NCBI RefSeq assembly: GCF_001274775.1
Contig: NZ_LGUE01000005.1
Location: 64,346 to 128,345, forward strand
Source of the DNA: Rossellomorea marisflavi
GTDB taxonomy: Bacteria > Bacillota > Bacilli > Bacillales > Bacillaceae_B
Length of the DNA: 64,000 nt
Reading direction: 5' to 3'
Shown here: positions 55,187-64,000 of the stretch, piece after piece
Numbering within the stretch: position 1 is the first letter of the stretch
Layout: each line of letters starts with the position of its first letter
Made by a program: the position numbers and the translations under genes
Notes under the pieces: model-generated
The model's input: only the letters and a program-made list of their open reading frames with translations
What the model was told of the DNA's origin: nothing
Database searches by the model: none

Positions 55187-55768
55187 ATGTTGAATTACAA
55201 CATTCGTGGCGAGAACATTGAGGTAACTCCAGCTATTCGAGAACACGTGGAGAAGAAGATCAGTAAGTTGGAGCGTTATTTCAATGAAACTCCTGATGCA
55301 AATGTGCACGTTAACTTGAAAGTCTATCCTGATAAAAATACCAAGACGGAAGTGACGATCCCGATGCCGAATCTGGTGCTTCGCGCAGAAGAGCGGAACA
55401 CGGATATGTATGCGGCGATCGATTTAATAGTCGATAAGCTTGAGCGTCAGATCCGCAAGCATAAGACGCGGGTGAACCGCAAGATGCGTGAGAAGGGCAG
55501 TCCGAAAGAGTTCTTCGCGGCTCAGGAGGATCTTGGGAATGTGGCACCGAACGGGGTGGCAGAGCCTGAGGTGGATGAGCTCGAGGATGATACGGAAGTA
55601 GTGCGTACGAAGAATTTCAATCTGAAGCCGATGGACAGCGAGGAAGCGATCCTTCAGATGAATATGCTCGGGCACACGTTCTTTATCTTCACGGATGCGG
55701 AGACGAATGCAACGAATATCGTATACAAGCGTAGAGACGGCAAGTATGGCCTGATCGAAACGCATTAA
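55187..55768 (+). CDS. hpf: Ribosome hibernation promoting factor, long form (HPF/YvyD)
   Basis: 193 residues: an S30AE domain (NIRGENIEVTPAIREHVEKK, residues 4-105) plus the C-terminal extension (about 130-190; FNLKPMDSEEAILQMNMLGH) needed to join two 70S ribosomes into 100S dimers. AAAGGAGGAG before ATG. Confidence 0.95.
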   Translation: MLNYNIRGENIEVTPAIREHVEKKISKLERYFNETPDANVHVNLKVYPDKNTKTEVTIPMPNLVLRAEERNTDMYAAIDLIVDKLERQIRKHKTRVNRKMREKGSPKEFFAAQEDLGNVAPNGVAEPEVDELEDDTEVVRTKNFNLKPMDSEEAILQMNMLGHTFFIFTDAETNATNIVYKRRDGKYGLIETH

Positions 55769-55777
55769 TGAATAGCC

Positions 55778-55816
55778 AAGGGTCCTGCGGTCTCACCAGA
55801 CCGCAGGACCCTTTCC
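55778..55816 (+). terminator. Intrinsic terminator of hpf
   Basis: AAGGGTCCTGCGGTCT and AGACCGCAGGACCCTTT pair. Confidence 0.92.
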
Positions 55817-55938
55817 GTTTACGGGAAGGCGTCCGACCCGCACGCTAAGCGGTGTAGCAAAACACCTCAACGTCGTGACGCACACATAGTCCTGCAGGAC
55901 ATGATCTGCACAACCCACCATAAAGGAGGAACCCAAAC

Positions 55939-56775
55939 ATGACCTACTCCATCGTCGCCCATGACCCCGAAACCCAGGAATGGGGCATTGCCGTCCAGTC
56001 CAAATTCCTGGCTGTCGGTTCCGTCGTCCCGTTTGCCAAAGCAGGCGGTGGCGCCATCGCCACCCAGTCCTATGCCAATACCGCTTATGGTCCTGAAGCA
56101 CTCCGTCTCCTCGAAGAAGGAAAGACGGCAGAGGAAACATTAGAGCTCATCACAAAAGACGATCCTGAACGCCATCTGCGCCAGGTGGGAATCATCGACG
56201 CCCATGGCAATCCGGCCACGTATACTGGGGAAGGCTGCTATGACTGGGCTGGGGGGATGATCGGGGAGCATGTGGCCGTTCAGGGGAATATCCTTGTCGA
56301 TGAACAAACGGTGCAGGTCATGCTCGATACCTTCGAAGCAACCAATGGCTCCCTTGCTGAAAGGCTTCTCACCGCCCTGATTGCCGGACAGGATGCGGGT
56401 GGAGACTCGAGGGGGATGCAGTCTGCGGCCCTTCTCGTCGTCAAAGAAGAGGGCGGCTACGGAGGATTCAATGATCGCTACATCGATCTTCGTGTGGACG
56501 ACCATCCATCGCCGATCGAGGAGCTGAAACGGATTTTCCGCATGCACCAGCTCTACTTCAAACCGTCCGATTCCGGCCGGGTCGTCCTGATTGAAGGGAC
56601 GCTCCGTGATGAATTGGACAGGGAACTGACGCGCTTAGGGTACAAGGACCCTCAGAAGTCGCTGCATAAGAGCCTGACGGATTATCTTCATACAGAGAAC
56701 TTCGAGATGCGGGAGCAGGATGAAAGCTATATCGACCTTGATGTCCTCGATTTCATGAAAAATCAGGGGTGTTAA
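55939..56775 (+). CDS. DUF1028 (Ntn-hydrolase-like) protein
   Basis: 278 residues. The first two thirds match DUF1028: TYSIVAHDPETQEWGIAVQS, GGAIATQSYANTAYGPEALRLL, and QSAALLVVKE. The Ntn-type N-terminal threonine follows the initiator Met. The C-terminal ~80 residues carry HPSPIEELKRIFRMHQLYF. Substrate unknown; the fold is of the Ntn hydrolase kind, and proteolytic activation is not shown. GGAGG ribosome site. Confidence 0.85.
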   Translation: MTYSIVAHDPETQEWGIAVQSKFLAVGSVVPFAKAGGGAIATQSYANTAYGPEALRLLEEGKTAEETLELITKDDPERHLRQVGIIDAHGNPATYTGEGCYDWAGGMIGEHVAVQGNILVDEQTVQVMLDTFEATNGSLAERLLTALIAGQDAGGDSRGMQSAALLVVKEEGGYGGFNDRYIDLRVDDHPSPIEELKRIFRMHQLYFKPSDSGRVVLIEGTLRDELDRELTRLGYKDPQKSLHKSLTDYLHTENFEMREQDESYIDLDVLDFMKNQGC

Positions 56776-56782
56776 AGAGACG

Positions 56783-56817
56783 GGAACCAGCCTGGAACAG
56801 GGGCTGGTTCTTTTTTC
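56783..56817 (+). terminator. Intrinsic terminator of DUF1028 gene
   Basis: GGGAACCAGCC and GGGCTGGTTCTTTTTT hairpin. Confidence 0.85.
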
Positions 56818-56904
56818 TTGCGATAAAACGGTTTATAGTAAGGCTTACTTGTTATATAATGAATGTTTGTGTGAAGGTCGTGAACTATTTTGGAGGTAAC
56901 AACA

Positions 56905-58017
56905 ATGAATGAGGTAACAGGAATGAATACAGTTGGACGAAATGAACCTTGCCCTTGTGGCAGCGGGAAAAAATATAAGAAATGTCACGGAAAAGAAAAT
57001 GCCATCGATATCGATGCGCTGGTCAAGCAGGAGCTGGATGTACTTCAGGCACAGGCGTATGATTTCATTGCGACGACGCAATCACCCCACATGGAGGAGC
57101 TGTATCATCAGTATCTTTCCAAGATGGAGCTGATGAAGGCCGATCCCGATATTTATGAGATGGCGTTCGTGAGCTGGTATGGGGTGACCCAGAAGGATGA
57201 GGAAGGGCTTCGTCTCATCGACCGGTTCGTGGACAAGCAGACGGTGACCCGTCCACAGACGGCAGAACGTCTTGAGTCTTGGAAGAAGGTACGGATCACA
57301 GCGGGTAGCGTGGAGAAGGTCGATGACGAGACGCTTCGCGTGACGGAAGCCATCACGGGCGATGAGCTGTTGGTGAAAGAAGCGTTCGGACACATGGAAG
57401 AGGGCAGCTTCTTCCTTGGGCTTCTGCTGCCGAATGGCGACAGCTACATCCCGTTCGCTCAGTACTTCATCTATCCGATCATTCAGAAAGGGGCTTCGGA
57501 GATGGTGAAGATCCGCTTCGAGCAAGGCGAGTTTGACGACTTGCAAGAGTACCTTGCCGGGCAGTATCTTGAGCTTGCAGACGTCGGCTTCGTCCTGTAC
57601 GGTGCCGAGAAGCGCAAGGCTGCGAAAACGCCTGCCCCGACAGAGGAGAAAGAGGAGACGACGGGAGCCATCGAAGGCGTCGAGATCTGGAAGACCCCTG
57701 AGTACATAGAGGCCATCAAGGCCCTTCAGGATTACCTGGAGGAAAAAGGGGAGAACAAGAAGGAGAGCGCCCTTCTGGTTGCGGTGCTTGAGAAGTACTT
57801 CTACACGGAGCGTCCGACGATCCGCAATCCGAAGATCTATTCAGGTGCCATGGTCGATATGGCAAAGAATATCGACGACATCAGCATCCGTCACGTGCAG
57901 AAGGAGCTTGCCGAGCATTTCGACGTGTCGGCCAACAGCATCTCGAGACGGAGCAAGCAGATCTGGGAGAGCTACCAGGACACCGTGTACAGCATGTTGA
58001 AGGAACAAAAGGCTTAA
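56905..58017 (+). CDS. SEC-C motif protein of unknown function
   Basis: 370 residues from the ATG at 56905 (GGAGGT at proper spacing; the TTG further up overlaps the ribosome site). It begins with a SEC-C zinc motif, [20 protein letters not shown], at residues about 9-28, nearly the same as that at the end of SecA. The rest is acidic and helical; the last ~100 residues end in an HTH-like [16 protein letters not shown] segment. It is separated from secA by 240 bases and a terminator. Role unknown. Confidence 0.75.
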
Positions 58018-58027
58018 GACATAAAAG

Positions 58028-58063
58028 GAGACCGCCCTTTCATACAGAAGTGGCGGTCTTTTT
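58028..58063 (+). terminator. Intrinsic terminator of SEC-C gene
   Basis: AGACCGCC / GGCGGTCTTTTT. Confidence 0.85.
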
Positions 58064-58254
58064 ACAAGGGTCCCATTTTCCCAATATGTTGTAACCCCCC
58101 TATGATAGTGGTAAGATTAGTAGGTATACGCATGAAGGAATTCAAGGACTCTGTCTCGAATAAGGATAGAGCACATTTCTCATGGGAATCTCATGTAAGA
58201 CGTTTATAATGGATGAAGCCCTCACCGTAAACACAGATAAAGGAGCGTTTATGA

Positions 58255-60765
58255 ATGCTTGGATTATTGAATAAAGTGTTTGATGGAAATAAAAGAGAAA
58301 TCAAGAAGCTCGAAAAGCTTGCTGATCAAATAGAAGCCCTCGGTCCTGAAATGGAGCGCCTGACGGATGATCAAATCCGTGAGCGTACGGTCCGCTTCCA
58401 GGAGCGTTATCAAAAAGGGGAAGAACTCGATGATATGCTCGTCGAGGCGTTTGCCGTTGTTCGTGAAGCGGCACGCCGTGTACTCGGTCTTTATCCGTAT
58501 CGCGTCCAGCTCATGGGGGGTGCCGCCCTTCATGGAGGAAACATCTCCGAAATGAAAACCGGTGAAGGTAAAACATTGACGGCGACGATGCCGGTCTACC
58601 TGAATGCCATCACAGGCAAAGGCGTCCACGTGGTCACGGTCAATGAATACCTGGCCAGTCGTGATGCCGAAGAAATGGGAAGACTGTATGAGTTCCTCGG
58701 TCTTTCCGTCGGGTTGAACCTCAACTCCATGGGGAAAGAAGAGAAGCGCGAAGCATACGGCGCCGACATCACCTACGGTACGAACAATGAATTCGGGTTC
58801 GACTACCTGCGTGATAACATGGTCCTTTACAAAGAGCAGATGGTACAGCGCCCCCTTCACTTCGCCGTGATCGATGAGGTCGACTCCATCTTGATCGATG
58901 AAGCCCGTACGCCGCTTATCATTTCCGGTAACGCACAGCGTACGCCTCAGCTCTACATCCAGGCGAACGCCGTCGTGCGCACCCTGAACAAAGAGGACGA
59001 TTTTACGTATGATGAGAAGACGAAGAGCGTCCAGCTGACCGAAGACGGGATCAGCAAGGTCGAGAAGGCATTCCACATCGACAACCTCTTCGATATCACC
59101 CACGTCACCCTGAACCACCATATCACCCAAGCGCTGAAAGCTCATGTGAGCATGCACCGCGACGTGGACTATGTGGTACAGGAAGGCGAAATCATCATCG
59201 TCGATTCCTTCACGGGACGTTTGATGAAAGGACGCCGCTACAGCGACGGTCTCCATCAGTCCATCGAAGCGAAGGAAGGCCTGGAGATCCAGAACGAAAG
59301 CATGACCATGGCCACCATCACATTCCAGAACTACTTCCGTATGTACGAAAAGCTTTCCGGTATGACCGGTACGGCGAAGACGGAAGAAGAGGAATTCCGC
59401 AATATTTATAACATGAACGTCATCGTCATCCCGACGAATAAGGAAATCGTCCGTGATGACCGTGCCGACTTGATCTATGCGTCCATGGAAGGGAAGTTCC
59501 TTGCAGTGGTCGAGGATATCAAGGAGCGTCATGAGAAGGGGCAGCCGGTCCTCGTCGGTACAGTCGCCGTTGAGACATCCGAGCTCATCTCGAAGCTCCT
59601 GACGAAAAAAGGCGTACGCCATAACGTCCTCAACGCGAAGAACCACGGTCGTGAGGCGGAAATCATCCTGGAAGCGGGACAACCTGGATCCGTTACGATT
59701 GCCACGAACATGGCCGGTCGTGGTACGGATATCAAACTGGGTGAAGGCGTCATCGAACTTGGCGGACTGGCCGTCATCGGTACAGAACGTCACGAATCCC
59801 GCCGGATCGATAACCAGCTCCGTGGACGTTCCGGACGTCAAGGGGACCCGGGTGTCACTCAATTCTATCTTTCCATGGAAGATGAGCTGATGCGCCGCTT
59901 CGGCTCCGACAACATGAAGAGCATGATGGAGCGCCTCGGGATGGATGATACACAGCCGATCCAAAGCAAGATGGTCAGCCGTGCCGTTGAGTCCGCCCAG
60001 AAACGGGTCGAGGGGAATAACTTCGATGCCCGTAAGCAGCTCCTTCAATATGATGATGTCCTTCGCCAACAGCGTGAGATCATCTACAAGCAGCGTTATG
60101 AAGTCATCGACTCAGAAAACCTCCGCGACATCGTGGACGGCATGATCAAATCGGTCATCGAGCGTCAGGTGGCTGCCCATACGCAGGAAGAAGAGATGGA
60201 AAGCTGGAACCTTCAAGGTCTCATTGATTACGTCAATGCCAACCTGCTCCCTGAAGGTGAAGTCAATGAAAACGAGCTTCGCGGCAAAGAGCCGGAAGAG
60301 ATCGTCGACATCATCTTCCAGGATGTCCATCACCAGCTTAATGAAAAAGAAGACGATATGTCTGAAGAGCAGATGCGTGAGTTCGAGAAAGTCATCCTTC
60401 TCCGCGCTGTCGACCAAAAGTGGATCGATCATATCGATGCCATGGATCAGCTCAGACAGGGTATCCACCTCCGTGCGTACGGTCAGACCGATCCGCTGCG
60501 TGAATATCAGCATGAAGGTTTCGCCATGTTCGAGAACATGATCATCTCCATCGAGGAAGATGTCGCGAAATACATCATGAAGGCTGAAATCAAAAACAAC
60601 CTTGAGCGCCAGGAAGTGGCCAAAGGCCAGGCCGTCAACCCGAAGGAAGACGGTGAGAAGGCGAAAAGGAAGCCCCTCCGCCGCAAGGAAAGCATCGGAC
60701 GAAATGATCCATGCCCATGCGGAAGCGGGAAAAAATATAAGCACTGCCACGGGATAACCGGATAA
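58255..60765 (+). CDS. secA: Preprotein translocase ATPase SecA
   Basis: 836 residues. [20 protein letters not shown] start; Walker [15 protein letters not shown] (about residues 100-113); [11 protein letters not shown]; the cross-linking domain; [10 protein letters not shown] and [28 protein letters not shown]. It ends in the zinc-binding SEC-C motif [18 protein letters not shown]. Couples ATP hydrolysis to Sec export, including of the several secreted enzymes here. Confidence 0.98.
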   Translation: MLGLLNKVFDGNKREIKKLEKLADQIEALGPEMERLTDDQIRERTVRFQERYQKGEELDDMLVEAFAVVREAARRVLGLYPYRVQLMGGAALHGGNISEMKTGEGKTLTATMPVYLNAITGKGVHVVTVNEYLASRDAEEMGRLYEFLGLSVGLNLNSMGKEEKREAYGADITYGTNNEFGFDYLRDNMVLYKEQMVQRPLHFAVIDEVDSILIDEARTPLIISGNAQRTPQLYIQANAVVRTLNKEDDFTYDEKTKSVQLTEDGISKVEKAFHIDNLFDITHVTLNHHITQALKAHVSMHRDVDYVVQEGEIIIVDSFTGRLMKGRRYSDGLHQSIEAKEGLEIQNESMTMATITFQNYFRMYEKLSGMTGTAKTEEEEFRNIYNMNVIVIPTNKEIVRDDRADLIYASMEGKFLAVVEDIKERHEKGQPVLVGTVAVETSELISKLLTKKGVRHNVLNAKNHGREAEIILEAGQPGSVTIATNMAGRGTDIKLGEGVIELGGLAVIGTERHESRRIDNQLRGRSGRQGDPGVTQFYLSMEDELMRRFGSDNMKSMMERLGMDDTQPIQSKMVSRAVESAQKRVEGNNFDARKQLLQYDDVLRQQREIIYKQRYEVIDSENLRDIVDGMIKSVIERQVAAHTQEEEMESWNLQGLIDYVNANLLPEGEVNENELRGKEPEEIVDIIFQDVHHQLNEKEDDMSEEQMREFEKVILLRAVDQKWIDHIDAMDQLRQGIHLRAYGQTDPLREYQHEGFAMFENMIISIEEDVAKYIMKAEIKNNLERQEVAKGQAVNPKEDGEKAKRKPLRRKESIGRNDPCPCGSGKKYKHCHGITG

Positions 60766-60841
60766 GAGGAAAACTGCCTGGAGCCCTGCTCCGGGTACTT
60801 TTCTGAAAAGAAGGACCCGAATACTACTAGAGGTGAATAAA

Positions 60842-61943
60842 ATGGAACATGCAGAAATTCGATCAGAGTTAGAAAAATCAGCTAAGACATTAGCGGACTT
60901 CAGGGGGTCTCTTTGACTTAGAAAACAAAGAGGCACGAATCCAGGAGCTCGATGAAATCATGGTCCAACCCGATTTCTGGGATGACCAACAAAAAGCACA
61001 AGGCTTGATCAATGAAGGGAACGGCCTGAAAGATCTCGTGAATGAATACAAGGCACTCCTTGAATCTCATGAGAATCTCGAGCTGACCCTCGAACTATTG
61101 AAGGAAGAGCCCGATGCAGAGCTTCAAGAGGAGCTTGAAGGCGAGCTTGAAGAGCTCATCACCCGTTTGAATGACTACGAACTTCAGCTTCTACTCAGTG
61201 AAGAACATGATAAAAATAATGCCATCCTTGAGCTTCATCCGGGTGCTGGTGGTACCGAGTCACAGGACTGGGGCTCCATGCTTCTCCGTATGTACACGCG
61301 CTGGGCAGAGAAACGCGGATTCAAAGTGGAAACCCTGGATTATCTTCCAGGCGATGAAGCCGGGATCAAGAGCGTCACGCTCGGCATCAAGGGGCATAAC
61401 GCCTACGGCTATCTGAAAGCGGAAAAAGGCGTTCACCGTCTGGTCCGTATCTCGCCGTTCGATTCGTCAGGCCGTCGTCACACGTCCTTCGTGTCATGTG
61501 AGGTCATGCCGGAATTCAATGAAGAGATCAACATCGAAATCCGTACAGAGGATCTGAAGATCGATACGTACCGTGCAAGTGGTGCCGGTGGTCAGCATAT
61601 CAATACGACCGACTCCGCCGTACGGATCACGCATCTTCCGACGAACGTCGTCGTGACCTGTCAGTCCGAGCGTTCACAGATCAAGAACCGTGAGTCAGCC
61701 ATGAAGATGCTGAAAGCGAAGCTTTATCAGCGCAGGATCGAAGAGCAGGAGCAAGAGCTTGCCGAAATCCGCGGAGAGCAGAAAGAGATCGGCTGGGGAA
61801 GCCAGATCCGTTCGTACGTATTCCATCCGTACTCCATGGTGAAAGATCACCGTACGAATACGGAATCAGGAAATGTTCAAGGGGTCATGGACGGAGATCT
61901 TGATCCGTTCATCAACGCGTACCTGCGTTCGAAAATCCAATAA
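60842..61943 (+). CDS. prfB: Peptide chain release factor 2, with programmed +1 frameshift
   Basis: 24 codons from ATG (60842) end at CTT TGA (60911-60916); an internal Shine-Dalgarno AGGGGG (60902-60907) lies just before. A +1 shift at CTT-TGA continues in frame with GAC TTA GAA for 342 more residues. The joined protein is 366 residues, matching RF2. GGQ ([16 protein letters not shown]) and the SPF codon-reading motif ([15 protein letters not shown]) are present. RF2 scarcity at TGA raises the shift, the known autoregulation. secA and prfB are linked as in B. subtilis. Confidence 0.97.
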
Positions 61944-61949
61944 GACTGA

Positions 61950-61979
61950 GGCCGGTCCCAAAAGGGATCGGCCTTTTTT
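61950..61979 (+). terminator. Intrinsic terminator of prfB
   Basis: AGGCCGGTCCC and GGGATCGGCCTTTTTT. Confidence 0.88.
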
Positions 61980-62021
61980 CATCCCGACGCACTACCACTT
62001 TAATACGGCATTGGACTGTCA

Positions 62022-62050
62022 TTTACACTACCCCGGCCCCATGCTATACT
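62022..62050 (+). promoter_or_regulatory. SigA-type promoter of yvjA-like gene
   Basis: TTTACA, 17 bases, TATACT, about 95 bases before the start codon. Confidence 0.6.
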
Positions 62051-62146
62051 CTCAAAGGTTGATATGGAGGGGATTTACGCCCCTGCATGCAAAGCATTTG
62101 AATTACTCATACTAACGTAACGGATAAAAAAGGAGTCGGGAGATAC

Positions 62147-63013
62147 ATGGTATTGAAGGGGAGAGGGCGGAATATAGATCCAGCCCGGGAGAAATGGCTT
62201 GAATATGTATTTGTAATCATCGGCTCGGCCATCGTGGCCATTGCCTTCAACGTGTTCCTACTGCCGAATGAAGTAGCCTCCGGCGGGGTGAGCGGAATAT
62301 CCACGATCTTGAAAGGGGTCCTAGATTGGAAGCCAGCGTATGTGCAATGGGCGTTCAATATCCCCTTATTCATTGCCGGATTGATTTTCCTCGGTCTTCA
62401 GTTCGGAGTGAAAACAGCGATCGGAACCATTTTTCTTCCATTAGTTGTATTCCTCACAGAGAGCTGGGAGCCTTGGACGACGGATCCCCTTCTCGGAGCG
62501 CTATTTGGCGGAATCGGAGTCGGTTTAGGTTTAGGAATCGTCTTCAGGGGGAAAGCATCTACTGGAGGGACCGATCTGGCAGCTCAGATCGTCAATAAAT
62601 TTACCGGTCTTTCCCTTGGTACATGTGTAGCCCTCATCGATGGGATGATCGTCCTTTCGGCGGCCATCGTCTTCGATATCGAGCGTGGTCTCTACGCCCT
62701 CATCGGCCTATACGTGACAAGCAAGACGATCGACCTCGTCCAGGTCGGCATCAGCCGGTCGAAGATGGCGCTGGTCATCACGAACAAACAGGAAGAGATC
62801 CGTGAAGGGATCCTGCATAAGATCGATCGCGGTGTGACAAAACTATCAGCATACGGTGGTTATACCGATGATGAACGCCCGATCCTTATGGTCGTCGTCG
62901 ATCAAACGGAATTCACAAAACTGAAACAACTGGTCAAAACCATTGATCCATCAGCATTTGTCGTCACCATGGATGCTTCAGAGGTCCTGGGGGAAGGTTT
63001 CAAACGGGTCTAA
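62147..63013 (+). CDS. yvjA: YitT/DUF2179 family membrane protein (YvjA-like)
   Basis: 288 residues. Five predicted membrane helices in the first ~200 residues, with the GGVSGISTIL, GLGIVFRGKASTGGTDL and SKTIDLVQVG segments of YitT-family proteins, then a C-terminal cytoplasmic DUF2179 domain (about 200-285; KLSAYGGYTDDERPILMVVV). Function unknown; occupies the yvjA place between prfB and cccB. Confidence 0.88.
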   Translation: MVLKGRGRNIDPAREKWLEYVFVIIGSAIVAIAFNVFLLPNEVASGGVSGISTILKGVLDWKPAYVQWAFNIPLFIAGLIFLGLQFGVKTAIGTIFLPLVVFLTESWEPWTTDPLLGALFGGIGVGLGLGIVFRGKASTGGTDLAAQIVNKFTGLSLGTCVALIDGMIVLSAAIVFDIERGLYALIGLYVTSKTIDLVQVGISRSKMALVITNKQEEIREGILHKIDRGVTKLSAYGGYTDDERPILMVVVDQTEFTKLKQLVKTIDPSAFVVTMDASEVLGEGFKRV

Positions 63014-63078
63014 CGCTGGTATAATGATCGTATAATGAGGAAGTGGACCTCACTAAATTTTTCCTAGGGGGAGAATGA

Positions 63079-63387
63079 ATGAAGAAGAAACTCATTGGTG
63101 CCCTCCTTGGCGCTTCACTTGTCCTCGCTGCTTGTGGCAACGACGAAAGTACGGAAACAAGTACCGGCCAGGTAGATCCCGAGAAGATCGTCAACAACAA
63201 GTGTACAAGCTGTCATGGTGGCAACCTTGAAGGAGGCATGGGGCCTGCTCTCAATAATGTGGGTGAGAGGCTCAGCAAGGATGAAATCCTTCACGTCATT
63301 GAAAACGGAAAAGGCCAAATGCCGAAGAACCTGATCAAAGGTGAAGAGGCGGATGCCGTTGCCGAATGGCTTTCCAACAAAAAATAA
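63079..63387 (+). CDS. cccB: Cytochrome c551, lipoprotein (CccB)
   Basis: 102 residues. Lipoprotein signal with lipobox LAACG; single heme c site CTSCH (about residues 40-44) and the axial methionine in GKGQMPKNLIKG. It carries electrons to cytochrome c oxidase on the outer membrane face. GGGGGAGAATGA ribosome site. Confidence 0.95.
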   Translation: MKKKLIGALLGASLVLAACGNDESTETSTGQVDPEKIVNNKCTSCHGGNLEGGMGPALNNVGERLSKDEILHVIENGKGQMPKNLIKGEEADAVAEWLSNKK

Positions 63388-63397
63388 CGCACTATCA

Positions 63398-63425
63398 AGA
63401 AGGATCCCTTAGTGGATTCTTCTTA
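63398..63425 (+). terminator. Probable intrinsic terminator of cccB
   Basis: AAGAAGGATCC and GGATTCTTCTT hairpin; the T-run is weak. Confidence 0.6.
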
Positions 63426-63858
63426 CCCCAATCCTTTCTTTAAGATTATATTACAAACCCCGAAACACCTTGACCGCCCCTATCATTCGTCAGAATATTC
63501 CTTTTTTTATAACCAACTCTCCTACTGCAAACCTCTTATCTATCAACGTTTTTCCCTATAACCCATCCAGGTATCATGATCAGTACTTATTACCAGGTAC
63601 TAGTCAAATCCTCCTATCAAACACATGAAAACCCTTTAAAAACCCTATGAAAAAAGGGATATATTACACATTTACCCTTTTCTTGAAACGAAACTGTAAT
63701 AATTTTTTTCCTTAACATCGAAAGAAGTGATGTTATAATAATTTTCGGGAGCACGATTCGAGTTTTTTCACCAAAGCGTGTCTAATGTGAGAATCATCCC
63801 GACGAGTACATATGACCGACAGCCAAGAGGGGAACTACATAAAAAATTAGGTGATTGA
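63426..63858. other. Intergenic leader of ftsE
   Basis: A 433-base gap without a gene. A promoter, TTAACA-16-TATAAT, is at 63712-63739; after it lies a ~120-base leader. Confidence 0.5.
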
Positions 63859-64000
63859 ATGATCGAAATGAAAGACGTATATAAGCAGTACTCCAATGGG
63901 GTCATGGCTGCGAATGGTTTCAACGTCAGCATCAAACAAGGAGAGTTTGTTTATGTCGTTGGGCCGAGTGGGGCCGGTAAGTCGACCTTCATTAAGATGA
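63859..64000 (+). CDS. ftsE: Cell-division ABC ATPase FtsE (partial, 3' end outside window)
   Basis: The first 47 residues: IEMKDVYKQYSNGVMAANGF and Walker A GPSGAGKST. Position after cccB and the ATPase start match ftsE of the FtsEX complex, which activates cell-wall hydrolases in Bacillus. Confidence 0.9.
   Translation, partial: MIEMKDVYKQYSNGVMAANGFNVSIKQGEFVYVVGPSGAGKSTFIKM

Noticed and set aside
58264-60069. 601-codon ORF antisense to secA
   Set aside because: Shadow of the strongly biased secA coding frame; secA is fully conserved on the plus strand.
1-64000. tRNA or rRNA genes
   Set aside because: No cloverleaf-type or 16S/23S sequence was recognised by reading; a tRNA scan was not possible here.

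Overview
The window is a low-to-moderate GC Firmicute chromosome segment, almost certainly from a motile Bacillaceae species. The right-hand 24 kb follows the Bacillus subtilis order degV-comFA-comFC-yvyF-flgM-flgN-flgK-flgL-yviE-fliW-csrA-hag-flaG-fliD-fliS-fliT-hpf-secA-prfB-yvjA-cccB-ftsE. A Rossellomorea- or 'marine Bacillus'-like host is a guess from overall feel, not shown by the sequence.

Layout. (1) 0-6.3 kb: the end of a CUT1-type ABC importer (ATPase plus fused double permease), a HAD-IIA phosphatase, the antiterminator GlpP and a large secreted glycerophosphodiester phosphodiesterase, which together suggest scavenging of an organophosphate. (2) 6.6-11.6 kb: a MacB/Bce-like ABC exporter with its own two-component system; a perfect inverted repeat lies just before the exporter genes. 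(3) 11.7-14.5 kb: metNIQ behind a SAM-I riboswitch. (4) 14.5-28.8 kb: a small membrane protein/XRE pair, a giant secreted nuclease/5'-nucleotidase, an OYE-type flavin oxidoreductase, a 2.5 kb gene-free block of repeats, trhO, pbpC, ppaC and a glyoxalase-fold protein. (5) 28.8-34.3 kb: four ~190 bp tandem repeats that look like small antisense transcription units, followed by five tandem PlcR-like (RRNPP-type) HTH-TPR regulators. (6) 34.3-41.2 kb: a small anchored protein, murB, more repeats, a cpdB-type nucleotidase, an EamA transporter and degV. (7) 41.5-54.3 kb: competence and late flagellar genes. (8) 54.3-64 kb: a broken RAYT transposase with its REP-like palindromes, hpf, a DUF1028 protein, a SEC-C protein, secA, prfB with its programmed frameshift, a YitT protein, cccB and the start of ftsE.

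The most notable finding is in hag. The flagellin gene is split by a 357-nt ORF-less group I intron (50066-50422) placed between the codons for the conserved RDVD and MAKE residues, and an antisense free-standing LAGLIDADG endonuclease gene lies just downstream of the hag terminator. The P1 helix with its U.G splice-site pair, the P4 and P7 pairings, and in-frame exon joining all fit. This arrangement, with endonuclease outside the intron, is what 'collaborative homing' would leave behind. The second candidate is the four-unit repeat array next to the five PlcR-like regulators, which has no recognisable peptide gene of the papR kind.

Regulation visible in the sequence: SigD promoters before flgM, hag and flaG; a CsrA-type hairpin in the hag leader; a SigB-type promoter before hpf; a SAM riboswitch; a cre-like site before the nuclease gene; and many intrinsic terminators. 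About 19 copies of a ~120 bp GC-rich imperfectly palindromic repeat fill most long intergenic gaps.
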